A program made the position numbers and the translations under genes. DNA of 36,989 nt from Verrucomicrobia bacterium Opi.OSU.00C (GTDB lineage Bacteria > Verrucomicrobiota > Verrucomicrobiia > Opitutales > PNEW01), in NCBI GenBank assembly GCA_002922725.1, contig PNEW01000009.1:1-36989 (forward strand), in the 5' to 3' direction. A model generated the notes under the pieces. It made no database searches. It was not told where the DNA came from and saw only the letters and a list, made by a program, of their open reading frames with translations. Shown in pieces: positions 25,636 to 35,199 of this stretch (position 1 is the first letter of the stretch; each line of letters begins with the position of its first letter).

Positions 25636-27060
25636 TCAGTGAATAGTTTCTAAAAGCGCTCGTAGTTTTAAATCGGTTTCAATTATCTCCATATTTGGAT
25701 CAGATCCTTGTAAGATACCACTCCCTGCGTACAACCTTGCCTTTGAACCATTTATCAATGCTGAACGAATGGCAACAACCATCTCTCCATCACCTCGATA
25801 ATTCAGCCAACCGATAACACCAGCATAAAGACCTCGTTCAAACGCTTCTTGTTTTTTAATGTCAGACATTACTTTTTTCCTTGGAGTACCACCTACCGCA
25901 GGAGTGGGATGCAGAATAGCCAATATATCTGTAAGATGTTTGTTTTCTGATATTTTACCGGCAATCAGTGACCTTAAGTGTTGAACATTAGATAACTGAA
26001 GAATACTGGGTGCTAGGTCAAAATGAGAAACAATTCCTATTTCAAGTAATTGACGAGTGATGGAGTCAATAACAATTTTATGCTCTCGTAGATCTTTTTC
26101 GCTTTTGAGTAAAGCTTGCGCCAAAATGGCATCTTCCCTTGCTGTTTTGCCTCTCGGCGCGCACCCAGCAATAGCCTCCGTTCTTAACTCTTGCCCTTGG
26201 ATTTTTAAAAGTCGTTCTGGAGTTGCTCCAATAAAACTCTGTTTTGTGCCGTTAGCAATAGAGAAGACATAACAATCAGAGTAAATTCTCCTTAATTTAT
26301 TAAGAGATGCCAATGGTTTTATATTGCTATTTTTATTAATATCCAAAGCACGAGCTAATACAATCTTGTCATAGTCCCCTTTCTCTATTTTATCAAGAGC
26401 TGACCGTATTGCTTTTTCATAAGAAGCTTCTCCACCTACTTCACTAACTATGTTTTTAGTAAAACTATCTATTTTCGATAGTTTTTTATCTATATCATAA
26501 TTAAAAGATGAAAATTTATTATGAGCTTTTAAAACCCTATCAGCTAGCACTTTTAAATCTGAATTCTCATCAATAAAAATATTCGCAACTGCTACATATT
26601 TACCCTTAGATCGTGATACCTGCCAACGTGGCACAAAAACAGTTGCAGGAGGAAAACAACTGTCTTTTTCATAATCGTCGTAAAAAGTAAAAGCACAAAA
26701 AAAATGTGGTCCACTGAAAGGAATTTTCAAATCACCGGTAGCGATCGAATTATCGAGAATAGATTTCGTAAATTTCTTTACGTCATAAAATCTATCCGGT
26801 CCTTCAAAAGAAGCTGACACTATAGCATCGGCTCCGGCGATAGCTTCCTCATGAATTGTATTCTCTATATAAAAATGAAGTTCATCCTCTTCGTATATAG
26901 AATCCAATACAGCTAGAGGATCAATATGTTTTATCTCAAGTGAAATACTAGCTACTTTAAAGTGATGATCTCGATATGCTTGCTCTTTACAGTTTTTTAA
27001 GAAATGGATTAGAGCATTACGATTTCGGGCTTCAAAAGCCGGTGCGGGTACTACATTCAT
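25636..27060 (-). CDS. menF: Isochorismate synthase
   Basis: A 474-residue chorismate-utilising enzyme. The C-terminal catalytic domain shows FIGATPERLL, TEAIAGCAPRGKTAREDAIL, LHPTPAVGGTPRKKV, ERGLYAGVIGWL, and YAGSGILQGSDPNMEIIETD, which together with the adjacent menD identify isochorismate rather than anthranilate or aminodeoxychorismate synthase. The N-terminal 200 residues are less conserved, as usual. It starts the men part of the operon, 40 bp after metG. TATCTT sits five bases before the ATG. Confidence 0.94.
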   Translation of the reverse strand: MNVVPAPAFEARNRNALIHFLKNCKEQAYRDHHFKVASISLEIKHIDPLAVLDSIYEEDELHFYIENTIHEEAIAGADAIVSASFEGPDRFYDVKKFTKSILDNSIATGDLKIPFSGPHFFCAFTFYDDYEKDSCFPPATVFVPRWQVSRSKGKYVAVANIFIDENSDLKVLADRVLKAHNKFSSFNYDIDKKLSKIDSFTKNIVSEVGGEASYEKAIRSALDKIEKGDYDKIVLARALDINKNSNIKPLASLNKLRRIYSDCYVFSIANGTKQSFIGATPERLLKIQGQELRTEAIAGCAPRGKTAREDAILAQALLKSEKDLREHKIVIDSITRQLLEIGIVSHFDLAPSILQLSNVQHLRSLIAGKISENKHLTDILAILHPTPAVGGTPRKKVMSDIKKQEAFERGLYAGVIGWLNYRGDGEMVVAIRSALINGSKARLYAGSGILQGSDPNMEIIETDLKLRALLETIH

Positions 27061-27100
27061 AATAAAAGATAACCTTAAGTGGTTCTTTCAGTAAAAATAG

Positions 27101-28627
27101 CTAATTATTGTAACGAGGAAAAAGAATTGTCTTTTCTCCGAGTGTGTTACCTTCAAGACGAGATGACCATCGTAACTCAAGATCCCATGTTGATATTTCA
27201 TTAAGACCTAATAGCTCATAAATTTTTATTGAAATATCTGGTGTAACAGGTGCAAGTGTGGCTGCTGAAAGACGTAAACTCTCTGCTATTGTACCTAGCG
27301 TTGAATTCAAACGTTTACGATCTTCAAGCTCTTTTGATTTAGCCAAACTCCAAGGTGCTCTAATTTCGATATATCTATTTATTTCCCGAATAAAGCTGAA
27401 AGTACGATCTAATGCCATATGGAATAGCTTCTTATCATAGAACTCACGGACCTCTTTATTTGTTGATTCCCAAAAAGATAAAAGATTAATTTCAGGTTCA
27501 TCCTGAATAGTAACAGGTGGAACTTGAGAATTACTATAGCGAGCTCCCATATTTAAAAGCCTACTAACAAGATTACCAAGATCGTTACCTAAATCGTTGT
27601 TGTATCGTTTTACAAATTGATCAAGAGAATACTCACTGTCTTGCCCTACATTCATTTCACGAGTAAAGAAGTACCGGAAAGCACTTGGCCCATATTTTTC
27701 AACAAGAGAAAGTGGATCGATTACTTCACCTGAACTTTTAGACATTTTCCTACCAGAAAAATTCCAAAATCCATGCACCAAAAGGGATTTAGGCAGCTCG
27801 ATACCACAAGCATGAAGTATTATAGGCCAATAAATAGCATGAGCAGGGAGCATTATATCTTTTCCTATGACATGAATGTTTACTGGCCAATATTCTGAGA
27901 ATTGATTAGATCCATACCTTACTGCCGATATATAGTTAATAAGAGCATCAAACCAAACATAAGTGACAAAATTTGGATCAAAAGGTAAAGGGATACCCCA
28001 AGATAATCTTTGAATTGGACGTGATATACACAGGTCATTGATCGGATCCTTAAGAAATTCGAGTACCTGTTTCTGCCTAAAATATGGATATATAAAGTCA
28101 GGATTTTTTTTTATAAAATCAATTAACCAATCTTGATATTGGCTTAATTTGAAAAAATAATTAGCCTCAATAATTTCTATTACTTCACCGAACTCCTCAG
28201 GCCATGAACCATCAACGTTGCGGTCTTTTTCTTGAAGAAATTGTTCCTGTTTTACACTATAGAATCCCTTATAATCATCTTTGTATATTTCTTTTTTGTT
28301 ATAAAGATCTTGTAGGATAGTTTGAACAGTATGCTTATGTCGATTTTCGGTGGTCCGTATATAATCGCTATTTGATATAAGTAATTTGGAACAAAGATCA
28401 TTAATTTTAGTCGCGACATCATTACACAAATCAAGCGGGTTTACTCCAAGTCTTTTTGCGCTCTGCTGGACTTTCTGTCCATGTTCATCCAAGCCGGTTA
28501 GAAAATATACATCATTGCCAATCATACGCTGATAACGAGCAATGACGTCCGTCAACACTAATTCATAAGCATGACCCAAATGTGGATCTCCATTTGCATA
28601 AACTATAGCTGTGGTGATATAAAACAT
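27101..28627 (-). CDS. metG: Methionyl-tRNA synthetase
   Basis: A 508-residue class I tRNA synthetase. The ATP-binding HIGH motif appears as HLGH (16-19) and the KMSKS motif is at 294-298. VTYVWFDALINYISA is also diagnostic. The connective-peptide region that often holds zinc cysteines reads YSVKQEQFLQEKDRNVDGSW and so has no Cys; this is a zinc-free subtype. The C-terminal EMAP/Trbp111 tRNA-binding domain is absent, giving the short form. It is the first gene of a reverse operon leading into menF-menD-menB, which is functionally unrelated. Confidence 0.96.
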   Translation of the reverse strand: MFYITTAIVYANGDPHLGHAYELVLTDVIARYQRMIGNDVYFLTGLDEHGQKVQQSAKRLGVNPLDLCNDVATKINDLCSKLLISNSDYIRTTENRHKHTVQTILQDLYNKKEIYKDDYKGFYSVKQEQFLQEKDRNVDGSWPEEFGEVIEIIEANYFFKLSQYQDWLIDFIKKNPDFIYPYFRQKQVLEFLKDPINDLCISRPIQRLSWGIPLPFDPNFVTYVWFDALINYISAVRYGSNQFSEYWPVNIHVIGKDIMLPAHAIYWPIILHACGIELPKSLLVHGFWNFSGRKMSKSSGEVIDPLSLVEKYGPSAFRYFFTREMNVGQDSEYSLDQFVKRYNNDLGNDLGNLVSRLLNMGARYSNSQVPPVTIQDEPEINLLSFWESTNKEVREFYDKKLFHMALDRTFSFIREINRYIEIRAPWSLAKSKELEDRKRLNSTLGTIAESLRLSAATLAPVTPDISIKIYELLGLNEISTWDLELRWSSRLEGNTLGEKTILFPRYNN

Positions 28628-28934
28628 TTTCTTGAACTAATTTAATAATAGTAAAATCATTTACAATACAGATAGCAACTATATGGAATAATTTATATAA
28701 TAAAATTGTTAAAAAGTATTTAAGAAAGAACTTCAATGAGAACTCACAGAAAGTTGTTATTCTATTATGGTAATTAATAAGGAGAGTATTCACAACAACA
28801 CCTAGTAGTCACCGAATACACATTAAGTGCTTATTTCACTTATAACATACTTACTATTCGAGATACTGAATTGCAAAAGATTTTGATTAAATTTAAGTTG
28901 AAAATCTCTTTTTTATCATTTTCTCTTTTTAGCT
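28628..28934. other. Divergent metG / oxidoreductase intergenic region
   Basis: 307 bases, A+T-rich, with no ORF longer than about a dozen codons in a plausible context and no tRNA. It must carry the promoters of the metG-men operon and the Gfo/Idh/MocA gene. I could not single out a convincing -35/-10 pair. A GGAGAG at 28781-28786 is not followed by a usable start. Confidence 0.4.
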
Positions 28935-29942
28935 ATGAAGAAAAAATTGAAAACGATTATCGTCGGTACGGGAGGAATGGCCCGAAACCATTTAAATAAT
29001 ATGCTTGATCAGAAACGATCAACTCAAGTCCAAGCATTTGTTGAAATTAGCGAAGAGTCACGGAATAAAGTTCAAGAGATATATACCCAACGCAGGATAA
29101 AATGTCCTAATTTTTATGATTCTATTAAAAGCCTTTTAAAAAATGAACCGAAACCAGATGCGGCCTTCATAATTACGCCCCACAAGTATCATTTTGAAAA
29201 TACTTCCGATTGCCTCAATGCTGGCTTGGACGTTCTTTTAGAAAAGCCTATGGTTATGAATACAAAAGAAGCGAAAAAGCTCATTAAGCTTCGTGATAAA
29301 ACACAAAAAATACTTGTTGTTGCTTTCCCTGGAAGCCTCTCACCTGCTATACAAAAAGCAAAAAAGGTTATTACAAATGGCGTTATTGGCCAAATAAATG
29401 GAGTATGTGCATTTGCTCATCAAAGGTGGAAATCATTAAGTCAAGGTTCGTGGAGGCAGGAGCCAGATATTTCTGGAGGCGGATTTCTCTTCGACACTGG
29501 ATCTCATATGATAAATTCCATGGTAGACTTAATGGGTCAGCCTATTAGCGAAGTAACAGCTTGTTTTGATAATAGTTGCACTAAAGTTGATATAAATGGT
29601 GCTGTCATTGGACGTTTTAGCAGCGGTCAGTTTTTTTCACTTAGTGCAGTGGGAGATTCTATTAATTGTGATGGAACAATACGAATATTTGGTGACAAGG
29701 GTATTCTTGAGACTGGAATATGGGGTAAATATTTAAAACTATTAAAAGAAGGTGAAACTGAATATAAACCTGTTTCCTTCCCAAAATCTACCGGTGTTTG
29801 GGAGCAATTTCTAAAAGTTCTTAACGGAAAAATAGAAAACCCTTGCCCTGCTGAAGTAGGTCTTCGCTTTTCCCAATTAATGGATATGATTACACTTAGT
29901 GCTAAAAACGGCAAAACAACCCAAGCAAAACAAGTAAGGTAA
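28935..29942 (+). CDS. Gfo/Idh/MocA-family NAD(P)-dependent oxidoreductase
   Basis: A 335-residue dehydrogenase. The N-terminal Rossmann domain opens with KTIIVGTGGMARNHLNNM, giving a G-x-G-x-x-A type nucleotide site. The family's lysine motif is EKPMVMNTKEAKKL (about residues 104-117). A mixed alpha/beta substrate domain follows, with GGGFLFDTGSHMINSMVDLM (about 176-195), in which the Asp and His are the catalytic pair. Members oxidise sugars, inositols and related compounds; the substrate is not evident. It stands alone between gaps of 307 and 537 bp, so its regulation is probably independent. No ribosome-binding site is obvious. Confidence 0.88.
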   Translation: MKKKLKTIIVGTGGMARNHLNNMLDQKRSTQVQAFVEISEESRNKVQEIYTQRRIKCPNFYDSIKSLLKNEPKPDAAFIITPHKYHFENTSDCLNAGLDVLLEKPMVMNTKEAKKLIKLRDKTQKILVVAFPGSLSPAIQKAKKVITNGVIGQINGVCAFAHQRWKSLSQGSWRQEPDISGGGFLFDTGSHMINSMVDLMGQPISEVTACFDNSCTKVDINGAVIGRFSSGQFFSLSAVGDSINCDGTIRIFGDKGILETGIWGKYLKLLKEGETEYKPVSFPKSTGVWEQFLKVLNGKIENPCPAEVGLRFSQLMDMITLSAKNGKTTQAKQVR

Positions 29943-30479
29943 AATTCAGAGACAAAAGATATCCAAAATTACAATTTTTGTTATAATTTAGTAGAATGCT
30001 TTAATTTAGGTCTATATTAGAAATAAATACATAGACTAAATTCTAAATATATGGAGTGAATAAATTAAATTGTACGCAATAGAACCGATTTTAGTTCGAT
30101 ATGTTGAGATTATTAAATTTGATATGATCATTTTCAACTGAAAATTGATTCAATCAAAATTAAGCTAACTTTAAATCGAACGTTATCACAATTTTAAATC
30201 AATCATCCAACTATAAATAAATAATCAGCTAATTAATAAATTTGAATAGTAGGCATACTGCGGGTTTCAAAATAATTCGAGGATTTTTTCAGAGAGTTAT
30301 TCTTGTATAGATCAGTGACAATATTCTAATAGATATCTCTAAAATAAAAGGTAAACGATACGCTGAGTGTGATTTGTCTTTTATTAAAGAAATTTTTAGA
30401 AATATTTTTCTTAATAATAACGATTTCTTTAGATTGTATAAACCTTTAGTATTTATTCTATACGTATAAAATTTAGACT
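29943..30479. other. Long non-coding gap before the ABC importer operon
   Basis: 537 A+T-rich bases with no supported ORF or RNA gene. An imperfect hairpin (arms 30005-30015 and 30031-30040, one bulge) may mark the end of the upstream transcript, but there is no T tract. Two abutting palindromes at 30130-30157 are listed separately. Just before the importer start, TAAAAT (30467-30472) lies seven bases from the ATG. Confidence 0.45.
30130..30157. promoter_or_regulatory. Two abutting palindromes upstream of the ABC operon
   Basis: ATTTTCA-AC-TGAAAAT (30130-30145) is a perfect 7-bp dyad, and TTGATT-C-AATCAA (30145-30157) is a perfect 6-bp dyad that begins at its last base. They lie about 330 bp before the importer start. 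Clustered dyads in a long gap suggest regulator binding, but no known operator is matched and chance in A+T-rich DNA is possible. Confidence 0.25.
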
Positions 30480-32282
30480 ATGTTACTACTTTATTCAACT
30501 TTACAGATCTTTAAAAAAGGTAAATGGGCCTTATACTTACTCCCAGTTTTATGGTTATACCTAGCTAGCTGCAGCAAACCCCCAATCCGCCATTTCATAC
30601 AAAGAGCAATACCAGAAGATTCTCATATTATTAGTCATAATCCAGGTAAAAGAGGGGGCATATTAATACAATCTGAAGCAGGAGAATTAGCTACACTTAA
30701 TCCGTTAGTTGCTTCGGATGCATCATCAAGTAGTGCAATTGGGTTATTATTAAGTTCACTTACCAGCTACGATTGGGTTAAAAGTGAGGTAATTCCTGGG
30801 CTAGCAAAATCATGGGATGTAAGTGAAGACCAAAAAACATTTACCTTTCATCTTAGAAAAGGAGTATTTTGGAGTGATGGAGAACCTTTTTCAGCAGATG
30901 ATATTATTTTTTCGTATCAATGTTATTATGATGATCGATTCCCTAATCGAACAAAATTCTTTCTAACTATAGATGGAAAACCCTGTAAAATTAAAAAAAT
31001 TGACGATTACACAGTAAATATAATTTCACCCGAAGTATATGCGCCATTTTTATCTTTTGTAGCCGGTATCTCTATTTTACCTAAACATAAACTTAAAAAT
31101 GCTTATAAAGAAGGTACATTACTAAAAGAATGGAGTATTAGTACCGCTAAAAATAATCCAGAAAAAATAGTTTCTTTGGGGCCTTTTGTTTTGCATTCTT
31201 ATCGGCCAGGAGAACGAATTGTTTATGCAAGAAACCCTAATTATTATGCAATAGACCGGGGTGGCACACGACTACCCTATATTGATTATATTATTGATAA
31301 AATGGTAAGTGATATGAATGCAATGACCGTAGTATTTGCACAAGGTCAGACTGATACAGAAACAATAAGGCCAGGTGATGTTGCATGGGTAAAAAGATCC
31401 GCTCAAACTCATGATTTCAAAATCATAGACAGAGGTCCGTCTTCATCTAGAACTTTCATATGGTTTAATATGAATCCAGGAAATAATTCTGATGGTAAAC
31501 CCTATGTTGATCCTCATAAATCAAAATGGTTTAACAACAAAACATTTAGACAAGCCATAAGTCATGGGATTAATCGAAAAGGAATAGTCGAGGGAGTCCT
31601 CTTTGGCCGCGGTGTCCCACAGCATTCCTCAGTTTCAGTGGCTAACAAAAAGTGGCATAATCCAAATGTTAAACGATATGATTTCAATACTAAAAAGGCT
31701 AGAGATTTACTAATAGGTGCCGGGTTTTACTATAATGATAGAAACGAACTTTTTGATTCGGATAACAACCGTATTAGTTTTAAATTACAAACCAACAAGG
31801 AAAATGATACACGAACTGAAATGGCTACTATTTTTAAAGAGAATATGCATATGTTAGGAATAGAAGTAATTTTACAGTTTATTGATTTTAACACTCTTGT
31901 TGTTAAGATTTCAGATACATTTGATTACGATGCTAGTTTACTGGGTTTAACAAGTGGTACTGGTGAACCCGCAAGTGGCATGGATGTATATTCAAGTGGC
32001 GGTCGTATGCATATGTGGTATCCACAACAAAAAACCCCAGCAACCAATTGGGAAGCACGTATCGATGAACTCATGCAGTTACAATTAACAACCTTGGATA
32101 TAGAACAACGAAGAGAATATTATTTCGAGGTTCAAGAAATTATGGCAGAGCAACAACCTTTCATTCATTTAGTAACTCCAAATTTATACTCAGGTATAAA
32201 AAATAAATGGCAAAATGTAAATGCCCCAAGTTTAGGAGGGCTGATATGGAATATAGATGAAATCTGGTCTTTAAAGAAATGA
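30480..32282 (+). CDS. Peptide-type ABC transporter, substrate-binding lipoprotein
   Basis: A 600-residue solute-binding protein of the SBP_bac_5 (DppA/OppA) family. A hydrophobic signal ends in the lipobox LASC, with the acylated Cys at residue 31, so the protein is anchored in the periplasm. The binding domain starts near LNPLVASDASSSSAIGLLLS and includes the family signature region WDVSEDQKTFTFHLRKGVFW with SDGEPFSADDIIFSYQ. It ends in HLVTPNLYSGIKNKW. First gene of a five-gene importer operon; its stop overlaps the next start (ATGA). Peptides are the likely cargo, but this family also carries nickel, sugars and opines. Confidence 0.92.
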   Translation: MLLLYSTLQIFKKGKWALYLLPVLWLYLASCSKPPIRHFIQRAIPEDSHIISHNPGKRGGILIQSEAGELATLNPLVASDASSSSAIGLLLSSLTSYDWVKSEVIPGLAKSWDVSEDQKTFTFHLRKGVFWSDGEPFSADDIIFSYQCYYDDRFPNRTKFFLTIDGKPCKIKKIDDYTVNIISPEVYAPFLSFVAGISILPKHKLKNAYKEGTLLKEWSISTAKNNPEKIVSLGPFVLHSYRPGERIVYARNPNYYAIDRGGTRLPYIDYIIDKMVSDMNAMTVVFAQGQTDTETIRPGDVAWVKRSAQTHDFKIIDRGPSSSRTFIWFNMNPGNNSDGKPYVDPHKSKWFNNKTFRQAISHGINRKGIVEGVLFGRGVPQHSSVSVANKKWHNPNVKRYDFNTKKARDLLIGAGFYYNDRNELFDSDNNRISFKLQTNKENDTRTEMATIFKENMHMLGIEVILQFIDFNTLVVKISDTFDYDASLLGLTSGTGEPASGMDVYSSGGRMHMWYPQQKTPATNWEARIDELMQLQLTTLDIEQRREYYFEVQEIMAEQQPFIHLVTPNLYSGIKNKWQNVNAPSLGGLIWNIDEIWSLKK

Positions 32283-33253
32283 TACCTTTTATTTTTAGAA
32301 GACTTTTTACACTTGTTCCTCTTCTTTTCGGGATAACACTTCTTGTCTTTTTTCTAATGAGTTTGGCCCCAGGAGATTTCCTAACTCCAATAAAACAACA
32401 ACGTGATATATCGGAAGAATATATTATAGAACTAGAAAAACAATTTGGTCTCGATAAACCTTTGTATCAGCAATATTTTTTATGGTTAAAAAGTGTCCTC
32501 ACTCTTGATTTCGGCTACTCGTGGACGTATAAAGTTCCCGTTACCGAATTACTTGGAAATCGAATTCTAGCTACTTTTTTACTTTCTTTTACCTCAATAA
32601 CATTTGCCTGGGTAATTGCTATTCCAATGGGCGTTTTAGCTGCAATTTACCAGAATTCAATATTTGATCGCTTAAGCGCAAGTCTAGCTTATGCGGCACT
32701 TTCTATTCCAGAGTTTTTTTTAGCAATTGTCGCTATATATGTTGCAGCCCAAACTGGCTGGTTTCCTATTGGTGGTTTTACTTCGATAGACTATGAGTTC
32801 ATGTCTAAATCTAGTCGTTTAATTGATATTGTTAGTCACTTAATTCTACCAACTATCGTTATCGGTATTGGAAGTATAGCTAGTATTATGCGCATTATGC
32901 GTGCTAATTTTATCGATGCCATAAGAGCTGAGTTTGTAATAACAGCACGTGCAAAAGGGGTCCAAGAAGGTATTATAATGTTTAAACATGTGCTTCGTAA
33001 TGCTATTAATCCCCTCATTAGTAGTTTTGGTTTTGCATTATCAGCATTACTTAGTGGTTCACTTCTCGTTGAAATTGTTATGAATTACCCTGGACTTGGA
33101 CAGTTGATTTATCAATCACTTCTACGTGAAGATCAATTTGTTGTTCTCGCCGCTATCATGATGAGCTGTACACTCCTTGTTATAGGAAACCTAATCGCAG
33201 ATATCATTCTTGCATGGTCTGATCCACGAATCAGGTTTGAGCGAGATACTTAA
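32279..33253 (+). CDS. Peptide-type ABC transporter permease (DppB/OppB-like)
   Basis: A 324-residue inner-membrane permease with six predicted membrane segments, the first at about residues 9-28 (LFTLVPLLFGITLLVFFLMS). The periplasmic loop after it has the usual PGDF and LGLDKP-like (FGLDKPLYQQYFLWLKS) sequence. The EAA loop that contacts the ATPase is ARAKGVQEGIIMFKHVLRNA, followed by NPLISSFG. Its ATG overlaps the stop of the binding-protein gene by four bases, and the next permease starts one base after it ends, implying coupled translation. Confidence 0.94.
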   Translation: MIPFIFRRLFTLVPLLFGITLLVFFLMSLAPGDFLTPIKQQRDISEEYIIELEKQFGLDKPLYQQYFLWLKSVLTLDFGYSWTYKVPVTELLGNRILATFLLSFTSITFAWVIAIPMGVLAAIYQNSIFDRLSASLAYAALSIPEFFLAIVAIYVAAQTGWFPIGGFTSIDYEFMSKSSRLIDIVSHLILPTIVIGIGSIASIMRIMRANFIDAIRAEFVITARAKGVQEGIIMFKHVLRNAINPLISSFGFALSALLSGSLLVEIVMNYPGLGQLIYQSLLREDQFVVLAAIMMSCTLLVIGNLIADIILAWSDPRIRFERDT

Positions 33254-33254
33254 A

Positions 33255-34298
33255 ATGAAGCAAAACATTTTAAAGCAATTACTCAATAGACCTCTTGGAT
33301 TTACTTGTATTATAATATTAGCTATTTTCTATTTGTGTGCGATATTCGCACCCTTCATTGCCCCTTATACTACATCAGAACAAAACCTAAAAAAGTCATA
33401 TCATCCTCCAACAGGTATTATTTGGAAAGAAGGAAGATTACATGTTAAGATTTATAAAAATATTGATCCAACTGCTGCTAAGTATGAATACTCTTTCGGC
33501 AATTCCGTCCCTATACATTTTTTTGCGAAAGGATACCCTTACAAATTCTTAGGACTTATTCCTTCTGATCGACACTTATTTCAGGTTGATAGAGACAACA
33601 AGATTTATCTTCTTGGTAGTGATTCAACTGGCCGAGATACCTTTTCAAGGCTAGTTTATGGTTCACGTATTTCTCTTAGCATTGGTCTCATTGCCATTTC
33701 CATTACAATGATTATGGGATTTATAGTTGGGGGACTGTCTGGCTACTATGGAGGTAAGTTGGATTTTTTCACAATGCGTATAGTTGAATTTCTAATGGCT
33801 ATACCTGGCCTCTATCTTTTACTAGCATTACGTTCTGCTCTGGCCCCTTACTTTGATTCGGCCCAAATGTTTTTTTTAATTGTCATTATTCTAGCCTCCA
33901 TAGGGTGGGCAGGAACTGCACGTATAATACGTGGCATGTCACTCTCAATACGTAGTCGGCAGTTTGTTCTCGCAGCCGAATCCATGGGACAATCAAGCAT
34001 AATAATACTGTTTAAGCATATACTTCCAAATCTCACTAGTTATCTTCTTGTCGCTGCGACATTAAGTATTCCTGGATATATATTAGGTGAAGCCGCATTG
34101 AGTTTTCTTGGCCTAGGGATTCAGGAACCTTCGGCATCATGGGGACTCATGTTATCACAAGCTCAAAATATGAAAGTGTTTATGTTAAATTTCTGGTGGT
34201 TATTGACACCCGGATTGGCCATATTTATCACAGTAATAGCCTTTAATGTACTAGGAGATATTTTACGTGATATTATTGATCCTAAGATGAAGGCATGA
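33255..34298 (+). CDS. Peptide-type ABC transporter permease (DppC/OppC-like)
   Basis: The second permease, 347 residues from the ATG at 33255; a longer frame beginning at 33210 inside the upstream gene was rejected. The first membrane helix (about 15-37, GFTCIIILAIFYLCAIFAPF) is followed by a periplasmic insert of some 80 residues (KKSYHPPTGIIWKEGRLH to PSDRHLFQVDRDNKIYLLG). This is larger than in E. coli DppC, and the insert is found in a known subgroup. Then come GSDSTGRDTFSRLVYGSRIS and the EAA loop AAESMGQSSIIILFKHILPN with GEAALSFLGLGIQEPSASWG. It forms the channel with the preceding permease. Confidence 0.93.
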   Translation: MKQNILKQLLNRPLGFTCIIILAIFYLCAIFAPFIAPYTTSEQNLKKSYHPPTGIIWKEGRLHVKIYKNIDPTAAKYEYSFGNSVPIHFFAKGYPYKFLGLIPSDRHLFQVDRDNKIYLLGSDSTGRDTFSRLVYGSRISLSIGLIAISITMIMGFIVGGLSGYYGGKLDFFTMRIVEFLMAIPGLYLLLALRSALAPYFDSAQMFFLIVIILASIGWAGTARIIRGMSLSIRSRQFVLAAESMGQSSIIILFKHILPNLTSYLLVAATLSIPGYILGEAALSFLGLGIQEPSASWGLMLSQAQNMKVFMLNFWWLLTPGLAIFITVIAFNVLGDILRDIIDPKMKA

Positions 34299-34326
34299 AA
34301 ATATTCATATAAAAATATTTATTTTA

Positions 34327-35175
34327 ATGCAAGAAACTCAGCAAGTTCTACTTAAAGCAAAAGATCTCGAAATTACATTTTATAGTCACACCGAAAAAAC
34401 GGAGGCTGTTCGTGGTATCTCCTTTTCCTTAATGAATGGTAAAGTTCTAGCTATAGTCGGTGAAAGCGGTAGTGGTAAAAGTGTCACGGCATTATCCCTA
34501 ACCCGACTTTTACCTGAACCACCAACATGTTCCATTAGAGGTGAAGTTGAGTTAATGGGAAAAAATCTATTTACAATTTCAAGAAATGAAATGAGAAAAA
34601 TACGTGGAAAGGAAATCGCTTATATTTTTCAGGAGCCATCAACTTCGCTCAATCCTGTATTTTCAATTGGGAACCAAATTGCCGAAGCTATTAAACTTCA
34701 TGTACCAAAAGAAAAAAATATTAAACAACGCGTAATTGATTCCTTGAGCCGTGTTGGTATTCGTGATCCAGAAAAAAGATACAAAGACTATCCTCATCAG
34801 TTAAGTGGAGGTATGCAACAACGTGTAATGATTGCAATGGCCCTTGCATGTGAACCACGTATACTTGTAGCAGATGAACCTACAACTGCCCTCGACGTTA
34901 CCATTCAAAAACAAATCATAGATCTCTTGAAGGAGCTTAAGGATAAACATGATATGTCTATTATACTTATCACCCATAATTTTGGAATTATATCGAATTT
35001 TGCCGACAATGTGATTGTAATGTTTCGCGGAAAAATTGTTGAATCAGGAACTGTTGATGCAGTTTTAAATAATCCTCAACACCCCTATACCAAAGCTCTT
35101 CTTGCTTGTATTCCACAAATGGGAGAGAAAAAATCCCGACTCAAAACGATAGATTATTCTGAACTAAATGAATAA
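34327..35175 (+). CDS. Peptide-type ABC transporter ATPase (DppD/OppD-like)
   Basis: A 282-residue ATP-binding subunit. Walker A is GESGSGKS, the Q-loop is IFQEPSTSLNP, the ABC signature is LSGGMQQRV, Walker B is ILVADEPTTALD, and the switch His is in LITHNFG. The C-terminus stops soon after HPYTKALLACIP, so the extended oligopeptide tail (and the Cys cluster of some homologues) is missing or short compared with about 330 residues in E. coli. It follows the permease by 28 bp. TATTTA lies five bases before the ATG. Confidence 0.94.
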   Translation: MQETQQVLLKAKDLEITFYSHTEKTEAVRGISFSLMNGKVLAIVGESGSGKSVTALSLTRLLPEPPTCSIRGEVELMGKNLFTISRNEMRKIRGKEIAYIFQEPSTSLNPVFSIGNQIAEAIKLHVPKEKNIKQRVIDSLSRVGIRDPEKRYKDYPHQLSGGMQQRVMIAMALACEPRILVADEPTTALDVTIQKQIIDLLKELKDKHDMSIILITHNFGIISNFADNVIVMFRGKIVESGTVDAVLNNPQHPYTKALLACIPQMGEKKSRLKTIDYSELNE

Positions 35176-35199
35176 ATTATTCAAAGGATGTAACTTTAT

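Noticed and set aside
30005..30040. Rho-independent terminator after the Gfo/Idh/MocA gene
   Set aside because: The stem is A+T-rich with a bulge and a 15-base loop, and no T tract follows.
33210..33254. Earlier start of the second permease inside the first
   Set aside because: It would overlap the first permease by 44 bp; the ATG at 33255, one base after that stop, fits the family.
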